Assembly (NCBI GenBank): GCA_046730475.1 | Contig: JBKPIY010000096.1 | Span: 1-35,544, forward strand | Origin: JBKPIY01 sp046730475 | GTDB taxonomy: Bacteria > Actinomycetota > Thermoleophilia > Solirubrobacterales > 70-9 | Direction of reading: 5' to 3' | DNA: 35,544 nucleotides | In this document: piece by piece, positions 15,551 through 24,237 of the stretch | How positions within the stretch are numbered: the stretch's first letter is position 1 | Layout: the number at the start of each line of letters is the position of its first letter | Notes under the pieces: generated by a model | The model's database searches: none | What the model was told of the DNA's origin: nothing | The model's input: only the letters and a program-made list of their open reading frames with translations | Position numbers and translations under genes: made by a program

Positions 15551-16998
15551 TTACGGGCGAAGGAGCTCGGCGACCCGCTCGGCGACGGCAAGGGTCGTGA
15601 GGTGGGTCCCCGCGCGGACCGCTCGGGGGACGATCGAAGCGTCGGCGACGTGGACGCCATCGAGGCCGTGGACGGCGGCGCGCTCGTCGACCACGGCGCC
15701 GGGATCCCCTTGGCGACCCAGCCGGCAGGTCCCGGTGGGGTGGTAGTAGGTGGCGACCGTCGCCCGCACGTGCGCCTCCGAGTCGACCTCGGGACCCGGA
15801 TCGATCTCGTCAGTGATCATCTTCCGGAGGGCGCGCGTCGAGGCGAGCGCGCGGGCCCACCCGACCGCCTCGGCGAGCGCCGCGAGGTCGTGGCCCTCGG
15901 GATCGGAGAGGAAGCGGTCGTCGACCGCGGGGAGGTCGGCTGGGTCCCGCGAGCGAAGCCCCACCCGCCCCCGTGAGCGCGGAGCGACCAGGCCCGCGGT
16001 GATCCGGCCCGAGGAGCGATCGGGAGGGACGATCGCGAGCAGGTGAGCGTCCCAGCGGTGCTCGTCCGCCGCGACCGAGGAGCGCCACTTGACCATGCAT
16101 TGGGCGGTGATCGCGCGGTCGCCCGCGTCGGAGGCGATCGCGGCGGCCGCCTCGTCGGTGAGCGTGAAGCCGATCCCGCGCGGGGGTGATCGGCGAGCTC
16201 CGCCCCCACTCCCGGCAGGGAGTGCACGATGGGGATCCCGCGGGCGCGAAGCTCCTCCTCGGGCCCGACGCCGCTTCGCATCAGGATCGCCGGGGAGCCG
16301 TAGGCGCCGGCGGCGAGGACGATCCTCCGGGCGTCGATCACCCGCTCGCCGTCCCGCCCGCGAACGACGGCGCCGATCGCCCGCCCGCCCTCGAGCACCA
16401 CCCGATCGGCGAGGGTGTCGGCGAGGATCGCCAGGTTCGCCCGCCCCCCGGCGGGGTCGAGGTAGGCGAAGGCCCCGTTCTGCCGCGCCCCGTCGACAAC
16501 GTTCGTGGCGAACCGCCCGGCGCCGACCGTTTCGGCGTCGGGGCCGGCGAGGGGCGGAAGCCCCGCCTCCAGAGCCGCCTCGAGCACGGCCGCGTGCCAG
16601 GCGCCGGTCTCCTCCTCGGAGCGCACCCGGGCCCCGAGCGCCCCCCGGGCTCGCCCCAGGCACGGCTGGAGGGTCGTCCAGCTCCAGCCCTCTCCCCCGA
16701 ACTCGACCCAGCCGTCGTACTCGGCCGCAGCCCCCCGGGTTATCGCGCAGGCGTTGTGAGCGGAGCATCCCCCGATCACCCGCGCCCACGGGAGCGAGCC
16801 CTCGCGGTCGCGCCAGTCGTGGCTGTCGGGGATCGCCGACGGATCCAGGAGCTCCTCCGGCCACCGTCCGCGCGACCGTGGGCCGTAGTCCGGACCCGCC
16901 TCGACCAGGCACACGCTCCGGCCCTCGTCCTCGCTCAGCCGCGCCGCCAGCGCACACCCGGCGGGCCCCCCGCCGAGGATGAGCATGTCGTATTCCAC
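15551..16998 (-). pseudogene. GMC-family FAD oxidoreductase, frameshifted
   Basis: A glucose-methanol-choline oxidoreductase split over two frames. The N-terminal two thirds (from GTG at 16998) has the FAD-binding MLILGGGPAGCALAARL, VIGGCSAHN, and AAGAYGSPAILMRSGVG. It reads as far as GVGAELADHPR near 16185 and then runs into nonsense. The rest continues in another frame as GIGFTLTDEA and ends with YYHPTGTCRLG and HVADASIVPRAVRAGTHLTT, the catalytic C-terminal domain, to TAA at 15551. The break lies at a run of five G on the plus strand (16182-16186); one extra base there would restore the frame. It may be a young pseudogene or a homopolymer sequencing error. Confidence 0.85.
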
Positions 16999-17050
16999 CG
17001 CCGCGAACCTATCGGGACGAGCGGCCCCCGCGCCGCAGCCGGGTAGGAGG

Positions 17051-17124
17051 CGCGCCCGACAGGACTCGAACCTGTGACCTCGTGCTCCGGAGGCACGCGC
17101 TCTATCCGACTGAGCTACGGGCGC
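17051..17124 (-). tRNA. tRNA-Arg (anticodon CCG)
   Basis: A 74-base cloverleaf. The acceptor stem is GCGCCCG with CGGGCGC. The D arm contains AGCTCAGTCGGATAGAGC. The anticodon stem-loop is GTGCCTCCGGAGCAC with CCG at the centre. The T arm is CAGGTTCGAATCCTG. The CCA end is not encoded (CCT follows the discriminator G). It reads the CGG arginine codon, frequent in this GC-rich genome. It sits between two broken genes. Confidence 0.95.
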
Positions 17125-17182
17125 CTTCGGCCAGTCTAGAGCCGGTCGCCCGGGGCGGCGGACCGCGCGTAGAGTGGCGCCG

Positions 17183-18393
17183 TTGCCGGTCGACTTCTCA
17201 CTCACCGACGAGCAGCGCCAGATGCAGGAGCTCGCGCGCGAGTTCGCCCGTCGGGAGATCCGGCCGGCCGCGGCGTCCTACGACGAGCGCGAGGAGATGC
17301 CCTGGCCGGTGTTGGAGAAGGCGGCCAAGATCGGGCTGCTCAGCTACGGCCTGCCGGACGAGTACGGCGGCGGCGGGGTCCCTGACGGGATCGTCGGATC
17401 ACCAACTTCCTCGTCACCGAGGAGCTCGCCTGGGGCTGCGCCGCGATTGCGACCGAGATCGGCTCGAGCGTCTACGCGGCGGGGCCGATCCTGGCCTTCG
17501 GCGACGAGCAGCAGCGGGCCCGCTGGCTGCCCTTGTTCTGCGAGACCGATCGGGTCCGGCTGGGAGCGGTCTGCATCACCGAACCGCAGGCCGGCTCCGA
17601 CATCTCGGCGATCTCGACCCGGGCGCGGCGGGACGGCGACGAGTGGATCCTGGACGGGCGCAAGCAGTTCATCACCAACGGAGGGATCGCCGACCTGCAC
17701 GTCGTCTTCGCCCGGGTCGAGGGCGAGACGGGAATCGCTCCCTTCGTGGTGGAGAAGGGCGCGGACGGGTGACGATGGGACGCAAGGAGGAGAAGCTCGG
17801 GATGCGGGCCTCGCACACGGCTGAGGTCGTTCTCGACGGCTGCCGGGTCCCGGCGGAGAATCGGCTCGGCGGCAAGATGCCGGCGACGGCCGCCTCGGCG
17901 GCGGGGCGCGGCGGTGGGAGCGGGGACGCGATCTCCGGGGCGGCGGTGGCGCTGACGATCCTCCTAGTACTCGCGAATGACCTTCGCCGCGGCGGCCCTG
18001 GGAGTTGCGCGGGCGGCCTTCGAGTATGCCCGCGACTACGCCAAGGAGCGGGTCGCCTTCGGCGCCCCGATCGCGAGGCACCAGGCGGTCTCCTTCAAGC
18101 TCGCCCAGATGGCGATGGAGATCGAGGCGGCGCGGATGCTGCTTTGGCGGGCCGGCTGGCTCGCCAGCAGCGGGCGGCCGCTGGCGATGGCCGAGGGCTC
18201 GATGGCGAAGTGCATGGCGGCGGACGTGTCGGTGCGTTGCACGACCGAGGCGCTCCAGATCCTCGGCGGCCACGGCTACGTCAAGGGCCATCCCGTCGAA
18301 AAGTGGTACCGGGACACCAAGCTCTACCAGATCTGGGAGGGCACCAACGAGATCCAACGGCTGGTGATCGCCCGGGCGCTGGTGGGCGACTGA
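17183..18393 (+). pseudogene. Acyl-CoA dehydrogenase, broken by three lesions
   Basis: Clear acyl-CoA dehydrogenase sequence is spread over three frames. The N-terminal part (PVDFSLTDEQRQMQELAREF to LPDEYGGGGVPDG) reads to about 17392. A frame change there is followed by ITNFLVTEELAWG and the FAD/substrate segment CITEPQAGSDISA, which stops at TGA 17770-17772. One G missing in the GGG at 17767-17769 explains that stop, because GVTMGRKEEKLGMRASHT continues in the next frame. A third break near 17965 (TAG in the final frame) precedes MTFAAAALGVARAAFEYARD, and the C-terminal WEGTNEIQRLVIAR ends at 18393. TTG at 17183 lies 7 bases after TAGAGT; GTG at 17174 is the alternative start. The residues themselves are well conserved, so the damage is recent or a sequence artefact. 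Confidence 0.88.
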
Positions 18394-18442
18394 GGACGCC
18401 CGCTCCCGACCCGGGCACGACCGCGTCCCTACGCTAGACGCC

Positions 18443-19474
18443 GTGGATCTCTCGCTCGTCTTCCTCGGCACGGGGGGATCGGTGCCGACCGCGCGCCGCG
18501 CCACGGCGTGCCTGCTGATCCGGGCCGGCGGGGCGCGGGTGATGGTCGACTGCGGGGAGGGGTCGCAGCGGCAGATGGTGCGCTCGATCGGGCTCTCGCC
18601 GGTCGACCAGATCTACATCACCCACTACCACGCGGATCACTATCTCGGGCTGCCGGGGCTGCTGAAGACCTACGACCTCCAGGGCCGCGAGCGGCCGCTG
18701 CGGGTGCTGGGGCCCCCCGGGCTGGTCGAGCTGTTCAAGGCGTTGCGGCGGATCTTCGGGCGGATCTCCTACGAGGTCGAGCTGGTCGAGCTCGGCCCGC
18801 GGGAGGCGGTCGCGGGCGAGGGCTTCGAGATCCGCTCCTTTCCGGTCGAGCACCGGATGCGAGCCTTCGGCTACGCCCTGGTCGAGCCCGAGCGCCCGGG
18901 CCGCTTCGATCCCGACCGCGCCCGCGAGCTCGGGGTCTCCGACGTTCACGACTTCGGCCGCCTCCAGCGGGGCGAGACGGTCGAGGGCGACGCCGGCGCC
19001 GTCGAGCCCGGCCAGGTGATGGGGGAACCCCGCCGCGGCCGCAAGCTCGTGGTCACCGGCGACACCCGCCCCTGCGAGATGACCCGGATCGCGGCCCACG
19101 AGGCCGAGCTCCTGGTCCACGACGGCAGCTTCGCGGCCGAGGAGGTGGCGCGGGCCGCGGAGACCGGGCACTCGACAGCGCCGGAGGCGGCCGAGCTTGC
19201 CCGCGACGCCGAGGTCGCGATGCTCGCCCTGGTCCACATCTCCTCCCGCTATCAGGTGACCGCGGTCCTCGACGAGGCCCGCAAGATCCACCCGAACGCG
19301 ATCGCCCCCCGTGACTTCGACCTGATCGAGATCCCGTATCCCGAGCGAGGCGACCCGCGACTGGTCCAGAACGGTGCCCGCACCCAGCGCGAGGGCCCCG
19401 CCGACGCCGAGCTCGAGGGCGCGGCCACCGAGGAGGAGGAGGTCCCCATCCGCGGTGCCTCCGACGATGGGTAG
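18443..19474 (+). CDS. rnz: Ribonuclease Z family MBL-fold nuclease
   Basis: A 343-residue metallo-beta-lactamase-fold endonuclease expected to trim the 3' ends of tRNA precursors. The N-terminal LVFLGTGGSVPTARRA and the motif THYHADHYLGLPGLL (H61, H63, D65, H66) are typical of RNase Z. VVTGDTRP and HDGSFA supply more metal ligands, and the GHSTAPEAAELA and ALVHISSRY segments fit the family. The unneeded CCA end of the neighbouring tRNA-Arg is consistent with a need for 3' processing. The GTG start has no ribosome binding site but follows TACGCT (18430-18435) by 7 bases, so the mRNA may be leaderless. The last 35 residues are acidic and poorly conserved. Confidence 0.93.
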   Translation: MDLSLVFLGTGGSVPTARRATACLLIRAGGARVMVDCGEGSQRQMVRSIGLSPVDQIYITHYHADHYLGLPGLLKTYDLQGRERPLRVLGPPGLVELFKALRRIFGRISYEVELVELGPREAVAGEGFEIRSFPVEHRMRAFGYALVEPERPGRFDPDRARELGVSDVHDFGRLQRGETVEGDAGAVEPGQVMGEPRRGRKLVVTGDTRPCEMTRIAAHEAELLVHDGSFAAEEVARAAETGHSTAPEAAELARDAEVAMLALVHISSRYQVTAVLDEARKIHPNAIAPRDFDLIEIPYPERGDPRLVQNGARTQREGPADAELEGAATEEEEVPIRGASDDG

Positions 19475-19579
19475 GCTCGAGGCGGCCGATCGCCTGGTCG
19501 AGCGGGCGCTCGGCTCGACCGCCGTTCCCACGGTCAGCGGGGTACGGATAAGGGCCGGGGACGGAGCCGACGGCGCTGC

Positions 19580-19585
19580 TACGCT
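19580..19585 (+). promoter_or_regulatory. Candidate -10 box of the pyrimidine operon
   Basis: TACGCT matches TAnnnT and would start a transcript near 19592, just before the PyrR-binding hairpin. No -35 box is obvious. The rest of 19475-19597 shows nothing else recognisable. Confidence 0.4.
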
Positions 19586-19597
19586 GACGGCGCAAAG

Positions 19598-19632
19598 CCC
19601 CTTTAACCCGGTCCGGTGAGGCCTGGAAGGAG
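19598..19632 (+). promoter_or_regulatory. PyrR-binding RNA hairpin that sequesters the pyrR ribosome binding site
   Basis: The leader matches the actinobacterial PyrR element: CCTTTAA, then CCCGG-TCCGGTGAGG-CCTGG, then AAGGAG. The lower stem is CCTT (19600-19603) with AAGG (19627-19630). The upper stem is CC.GG (19607-19611) with CC.GG (19622-19626), and the loop is TCCGGTGAGG. The AAGG of the lower stem is the ribosome binding site for pyrR (ATG at 19637). PyrR with UMP should therefore stabilise the hairpin and block translation rather than act through a terminator; no terminator follows. Confidence 0.85.
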
Positions 19633-19636
19633 CGAG

Positions 19637-20212
19637 ATGGAAGAGAAGATCGTCCTCGACGGCGATGACGTGCGCCGGGCGCTGAACCGGATCGCGCACG
19701 AGATCGTCGAGAAGAACCCGGAGTCCGGGGCCCTCGCGCTGGTCGGGATCCACACCCGCGGCGCGGTGATCAGCCGCCGTCTCCACGCTCTCGTCGGCGA
19801 GCTGAGCGGGGCCGAGGTGCCCCTGGGCGACCTCGACATCTCCTTCTATCGCGACGACATCGATCGCCGCGAGCCCCGCGACGCCCCCATCGTCCACGCC
19901 TCCCACCTCGACTTCGAGCTTCGCGGCCGCACCGTCGTCCTCGTCGACGACGTCCTCTTCACGGGGCGCACGGCGCGCGCGGCGATCGAGGCCCTGTTCG
20001 ACTACGGCCGCCCCGACCGCGTCCAGCTCGCGGTCCTCGCCGACCGCGGCCACCGCGAGCTTCCGATCCGCCCGGACTACGTCGGCAAGAACCTGCCGAC
20101 CTCTGGAGAGGAGCGGGTCAACGTCCGGCTCGAGGAGGTCGACGGAAACGACGAGGTGACGATCGCCCCGGCCCGCGAGCGGGCGGCGAGCGGCGCCCGG
20201 GAGGAGGGCTGA
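19637..20212 (+). CDS. pyrR: Bifunctional pyr operon regulator/uracil phosphoribosyltransferase PyrR
   Basis: A 191-residue phosphoribosyltransferase-fold RNA-binding regulator. The PRPP loop is VVLVDDVLFTGRTAR (100-114), and DLDISFYRDD (65-74) matches PyrR. When UMP is high it binds the hairpin just upstream and lowers expression of the operon; it may also convert uracil and PRPP to UMP. I chose ATG at 19637 because it follows the AAGGAG in the hairpin; the frame is open upstream to 19616. Its TGA overlaps the pyrB ATG by one base. Confidence 0.96.
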   Translation: MEEKIVLDGDDVRRALNRIAHEIVEKNPESGALALVGIHTRGAVISRRLHALVGELSGAEVPLGDLDISFYRDDIDRREPRDAPIVHASHLDFELRGRTVVLVDDVLFTGRTARAAIEALFDYGRPDRVQLAVLADRGHRELPIRPDYVGKNLPTSGEERVNVRLEEVDGNDEVTIAPARERAASGAREEG

Positions 20213-21177
20213 TGCTGAGGCACCTGCTTGCGGTCGAGCAGCTCTCGCGGGAGCAGGTCGAGCGCATCCTGGAGCGGGCCGAGAGCTTCGCCGAGGTCGG
20301 CCGGCGCGACATCAAGAAGGTCCCGACCCTGCGCGGGCGGACGATCGTCAACCTCTTCTACGAGGCGAGCACCCGCACCCTGTCCTCGTTCGAGCTTGCC
20401 GCCAAGCGCCTGTCGGCCGACGTCGTCTCGATCAAGGCGGCGGGCTCCTCGGTCGACAAGGGCGAGTCGCTGAAGGACACCGTCGCCACCCTGACCGCCT
20501 ACGACCCGGCGGCGATCGTGATCCGCTCCCCCCACGCCGGCGCCGCCGAGCTGGTCGCCGAGTGGACCGACGCGGCGGTGGTGAACGCCGGCGACGGCAA
20601 GCACGAGCACCCGAGCCAGGCCCTCCTCGACCTCTACGCGCTCCGCCGCCGAATCGGCCCGATCGACGGCAAGCGGATCTGGATCGTCGGCGACGTCCTT
20701 CACAGCCGGGTGGCTCGCTCCAGCGCCCTCGCCTTCCAGTCGATGGGCGCGCGGGTGACCCTGTGCGGCCCACCGACCCTGATCCCGCGCGGGGCGGAGA
20801 GGGCCTTCGGTTGCGAGGTGGCGTACGACCTGGGCGACCTTGGCGAGGCGGACGTGATCTACGCCCTGCGGATGCAGCGCGAGCGGATGCAGGAGAGCTT
20901 CGTTCCCTCGCTTCGCGAGTACGCGGCCCGCTATCAGATCGACTCCCGCCGGCTCGGGCCCCGCCAGCTCCTCATGCACCCCGGCCCGGTCAACCGTGGG
21001 GTCGAGCTCGCCCCCGAGGTGATCGACTCGCCCCAGTCGCTGATCACCGAGCAGGTCGAGAGCGGGCTGGTGGTGAGGATGGCGATCCTCTACGAGCTCC
21101 TCGCCGGGGCCGAGCGCCCCAGGCGCGATCCCGACCGGGCGCCGACCGAGCCCACTCACATCGGGCAGCCGGCGTGA
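20212..21177 (+). CDS. pyrB: Aspartate carbamoyltransferase catalytic chain
   Basis: Joins carbamoyl phosphate and aspartate to form N-carbamoylaspartate, the committed step of pyrimidine synthesis. The 321 residues carry the carbamoyl-phosphate loop EASTRTLSSFE (S53-T54-R55-T56), the SSVDKGES loop with K83, HPSQALLDLYA and LMHPGPVNRG. The motif reads STRTL where STRTR is commoner; the catalytic S-T-R-T is intact. No pyrI regulatory chain is present, so control is probably through PyrR. The last 25 residues are Pro/Arg-rich and probably disordered. ATG overlaps the pyrR stop, and the stop overlaps the pyrC GTG. Confidence 0.96.
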   Translation: MLRHLLAVEQLSREQVERILERAESFAEVGRRDIKKVPTLRGRTIVNLFYEASTRTLSSFELAAKRLSADVVSIKAAGSSVDKGESLKDTVATLTAYDPAAIVIRSPHAGAAELVAEWTDAAVVNAGDGKHEHPSQALLDLYALRRRIGPIDGKRIWIVGDVLHSRVARSSALAFQSMGARVTLCGPPTLIPRGAERAFGCEVAYDLGDLGEADVIYALRMQRERMQESFVPSLREYAARYQIDSRRLGPRQLLMHPGPVNRGVELAPEVIDSPQSLITEQVESGLVVRMAILYELLAGAERPRRDPDRAPTEPTHIGQPA

Positions 21178-22514
21178 CCCTGTCGTCGAGAACCGGCCCC
21201 TCGGCGGACCTGGTGATCCGGCGGGCGCGCGCCCGCGACCCGAGGGGCGGGCTCGACTCCCTCCGGGACATCGTCATCCGCGGGGGCGAGATCGCCGAGC
21301 TCGCCGAGCCCGAGGGGGCGCCGGAGATCGACGGCGCCGAGGTGGTGGATGCGGACGGCCGCCTGCTCGCGCTCCCCGGGTTCGTCGACCCGCATGTCCA
21401 CCTTCGCACCCCGGGGGACGAGCACGAGGAGGACCTCGAGACCGGAACCCGCGCCGCCGCCGCGGGCGGCTTCTGCGCGATCGTCGCGATGGCGAACACC
21501 AGGCCCCCGGTCGACTCGGCGGCGGTCCTCGGCTCCCTGATCGAGCGCGCCGAGCGCGAGGCCTCGGTCCCGGTCGGCTTCGTCGCCAACGTCACCCAGG
21601 GGATGCGGGGCGAGGAGTTGACCGAGATGGCCGACCTTCGCGACGCGGGCGCCGTCGGCTTCTCGGACGACGGGCTTCCGGTCTCGAGCGCCCGGGTCCT
21701 CCGCCGCGCGCTCCAGTACCAGCGCCTGGTCGGCGCCACGATCGCCCTCCACGAGGAGGATCTCGAGCTGTCCGCCGGCGGGGTGATGCACGAGGGGGAG
21801 GTCTCGGCCGCGCTCGGCCTGACCGGGATTCCCGAGCTGTCGGAGTCGACGATGATCGCCCGGGACTGCGCGATCGCCCTCTACGAGGGCGGCCGGATCC
21901 ACGTCCAGCACCTCTCGGCACGGGCCTCGGTCGAGGAGATCGCCCGCGCCAAGGCGGCCGGGGTCGCGGTCACCTGCGAGGCGAGCCCCCACCACCTGAC
22001 CCTCACCGACGAGGCCGTCCGCAGCCTCGACGCCCGCTTCAAGATGCAGCCGCCGCTGCGAGGCGAGGACGATCGCCGCGCCTTGATCGAGGGGCTTCGC
22101 GAGGGCACCATCGACTGCGTCGCCACCGACCACGCCCCCCACGCCCTCGAGGAGAAGGAGGTTCCGTTCGAGGAGGCGGCGAACGGGGTCACCGGGCTCG
22201 AGACCGCCTTCGCCGCCCTCCACACCGAGCTGGTGCTGGGCGGGCTGATCGAGCTCGGGACGCTGGTCGAGCGGATGACAGCGGGCGGGGAGCCGTTCGG
22301 GATCGAGGCGCCCCGGCTCGAGCCCGGCGCCGCCGCGAACCTCGCCCTGGTCGACCCCGCCCTCGATTGGGTGGTGGGCGAGGACGGCTACGAGAGCCGC
22401 TCCACCAACTCGTGCTTCGCCGGGCGCACGCTCACCGGCCGGGTGCTGATGACCGTCGCCGCGGGCCGGGTCGCCTACCGCCAGCGGAGCTTTGCGATGG
22501 GGGTGGCCGCTTGA
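21174..22514 (+). CDS. pyrC: Dihydroorotase
   Basis: Cyclises N-carbamoylaspartate to dihydroorotate. The 446 residues are a type I amidohydrolase. The first metal motif is DPHVHLRTPG (H74, H76). Further ligands lie in ALHEEDLEL and HVQHLSA, and ATDHAPH holds the catalytic aspartate. FAGRTLTGRVLMTVAAGRV is the usual C-terminal beta segment. The start is GTG at 21174, overlapping the pyrB stop as GTGA; the long open frame upstream of it lies inside pyrB. Its TGA overlaps the TTG of the next gene by 3 bases. Confidence 0.95.
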   Translation: MTLSSRTGPSADLVIRRARARDPRGGLDSLRDIVIRGGEIAELAEPEGAPEIDGAEVVDADGRLLALPGFVDPHVHLRTPGDEHEEDLETGTRAAAAGGFCAIVAMANTRPPVDSAAVLGSLIERAEREASVPVGFVANVTQGMRGEELTEMADLRDAGAVGFSDDGLPVSSARVLRRALQYQRLVGATIALHEEDLELSAGGVMHEGEVSAALGLTGIPELSESTMIARDCAIALYEGGRIHVQHLSARASVEEIARAKAAGVAVTCEASPHHLTLTDEAVRSLDARFKMQPPLRGEDDRRALIEGLREGTIDCVATDHAPHALEEKEVPFEEAANGVTGLETAFAALHTELVLGGLIELGTLVERMTAGGEPFGIEAPRLEPGAAANLALVDPALDWVVGEDGYESRSTNSCFAGRTLTGRVLMTVAAGRVAYRQRSFAMGVAA

Positions 22515-23107
22515 CTGGGAAGCTCGATCGCGACCGCGCCGCCCTGGTGGTGATCGACGTCCAGGAGGGCTTCCGCAAGGCGATCCCCGAGTTCGACCGG
22601 ATCGCGCGAGCGGCCGCCACCCTGATCGAGGGTGCCGAGGCGGTGGGGATCCCGATCCGCGTCACCGAGCAGTATCCGAAGGGCCTGGGAAGGACGGCCC
22701 CCGAAGTCGCCGAGCACCTCCCCGAGGGGGTCGAGCCGATCGACAAGGTCTGCTTCTCGGCGGCGGAGGCCGAGGGGTTCAACCTCGATGGCCGCGACCA
22801 GGCGCTCGTCTGCGGAATCGAGGCCCACGTGTGCGTCAATCAGACCGCCCTCGACCTGCTCGGCCGCGGAGTCGAGGTCCACGTCGCGGAGGACGCGGTC
22901 GGCTCCCGATTCCCACAGAACCGGGAGGTCGGTCTCCACCGGATGGAGCGGGCGGGGGCGGTGGTGACGAGCGTGGAGACGGCCCTGTTCGAGCTCCTCG
23001 GCGCCGCCGGCACCGACGAGTTCAAGCGGGTGCAGGAGCTTGTCCTCGAGTACGCCCCGAACGTCCAAGGGCGCCCCGCAGGCGAGGCCCAGGGGCGACC
23101 CGTTTGA
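22511..23107 (+). CDS. Isochorismatase-family cysteine hydrolase inside the pyrimidine operon
   Basis: A 198-residue isochorismatase-like hydrolase. The Asp-Lys-Cys triad is visible: D16 in ALVVIDVQEGF, K79 in IDKVCFSA and C108 in CGIEAHVCVNQTA. Family members include nicotinamidase, N-carbamoylsarcosine amidase and the ureidoacrylate hydrolase RutB. It sits between pyrC and carA and overlaps both by 4 bases (TTGA at each end). It is therefore made together with the pathway enzymes. I do not know its substrate. A role in removing a carbamoyl or amide side product, or in NAD salvage, is only inference. Confidence 0.88.
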   Translation: MTGKLDRDRAALVVIDVQEGFRKAIPEFDRIARAAATLIEGAEAVGIPIRVTEQYPKGLGRTAPEVAEHLPEGVEPIDKVCFSAAEAEGFNLDGRDQALVCGIEAHVCVNQTALDLLGRGVEVHVAEDAVGSRFPQNREVGLHRMERAGAVVTSVETALFELLGAAGTDEFKRVQELVLEYAPNVQGRPAGEAQGRPV

Positions 23108-24237
23108 TCGCGGAGCCGGTGCACGGCTACCTCCTCCTCGAGGATGGGACGAGGCTCGACGGCGAGCTCGTCGGCGACCCCATCCCGGCGACTGGCGAGG
23201 TCGTCTTCAACACCTCGATGACCGGATACCAGGAGGCGGTCACGGACCCCTCCTACACGGGCCAGATCATCATCTTCACCTATCCGCTGATCGGCAACTA
23301 CGGCGTCTCCTCGGCGGCGATGGAGTCCGACCGGATTCACGCCCGCGGGGTGGTGATGCGCGATGCCAAGAACACCGAGGACGCCGCCAGTGCGGAGGGA
23401 GGCTGGCTCGACTGGCTTGGGGACCGCGGCGTCCCCGGGATCTCGGGCGTCGACACGAGGGCGCTGGTCCGCCACATCCGCGATCGGGGGGCGATGCGCG
23501 GCGGGATCTTCCCCGCGGAGGTGCCCGAGGCCGAGGCGCGGGAGGAGATCGGCGCCGAGCCCTCGATGAGCGGGGCCGATCTCGCCCGCACGGTCACCCC
23601 GGACGAGCCGATCGAGATCGATGGAACCGGCGCCCACGTGGTCGCGATCGACACCGGGATCAAGCGGAGCATCCTGCGGCAACTCCGCGAGCGGAACTGC
23701 CGGTTGACGCTCCTCCCGTGCGCCGAGGGGCCCGAGGCGATCCTCGAGCGAGACCCCGACCTGGTCTTCCTCGCCAACGGCCCCGGCGACCCCGCCGCCC
23801 TCGACTACATCGTCGATAGCGTCCGCGGCGTGGTCGGCAAGCGCCCCGTGGTCGGGATCTGCCTCGGGCACCAGCTCCTCTGCCGCGCGGTGGGCCTGGA
23901 GACCTTCAAGCTCCGGTTCGGCCATCGCGGCGCGAATCACCCGGTCAAGGACCTGGAGACCGGGCGGATCGACATCACCTCCCAGAACCACGGCTTCGCG
24001 GTGGTGGGCCCGGGCGGCGGTCGCACGATCGAGGGGGACGAGCCGGTTCGCTGGCAGACCGACTTCGGCGAGGCCGAGCTCAGCCACCTGAACCTCTACG
24101 ACCGCACCGTCGAGGGGCTGGCGCTGAAGGATGTCCCCGGCGCCGCCGTCCAGTACCACCCCGAAGCGGGACCAGGGCCCCACGACGCTCGCTATTTGTT
24201 CGACCGCTTCCTCGAGCTCGCCGGGACGGGCGCCTGA
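23104..24237 (+). CDS. carA: Carbamoyl-phosphate synthase small (glutaminase) subunit
   Basis: Hydrolyses glutamine and passes ammonia to CarB. The 377 residues begin with the CarA-specific N-terminal domain (GEVVFNTSMTGYQEAVTDPS). They end with a class I glutamine amidotransferase domain: nucleophile C253 in GICLGHQLLC, and H352 and E354 in YHPEAGPGPHD. TTG at 23104 overlaps the previous stop as TTGA; GTG at 23119 is the alternative start. Its stop overlaps the carB ATG by one base. Confidence 0.96.
   Translation: MIAEPVHGYLLLEDGTRLDGELVGDPIPATGEVVFNTSMTGYQEAVTDPSYTGQIIIFTYPLIGNYGVSSAAMESDRIHARGVVMRDAKNTEDAASAEGGWLDWLGDRGVPGISGVDTRALVRHIRDRGAMRGGIFPAEVPEAEAREEIGAEPSMSGADLARTVTPDEPIEIDGTGAHVVAIDTGIKRSILRQLRERNCRLTLLPCAEGPEAILERDPDLVFLANGPGDPAALDYIVDSVRGVVGKRPVVGICLGHQLLCRAVGLETFKLRFGHRGANHPVKDLETGRIDITSQNHGFAVVGPGGGRTIEGDEPVRWQTDFGEAELSHLNLYDRTVEGLALKDVPGAAVQYHPEAGPGPHDARYLFDRFLELAGTGA

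Noticed and set aside
17082..17173. Upstream extension of the acyl-CoA dehydrogenase region, and of the GMC gene (16999-17205), as protein coding
   Set aside because: Both extensions translate the tRNA-Arg gene; the peptide containing VAQSDRARASGARGHRFESC is a well-known false product of reading through a tRNA.
18434..20053. Minus-strand open frame of 539 codons opposite rnz and pyrR
   Set aside because: It shadows two well-identified genes and shows only repetitive antisense composition.
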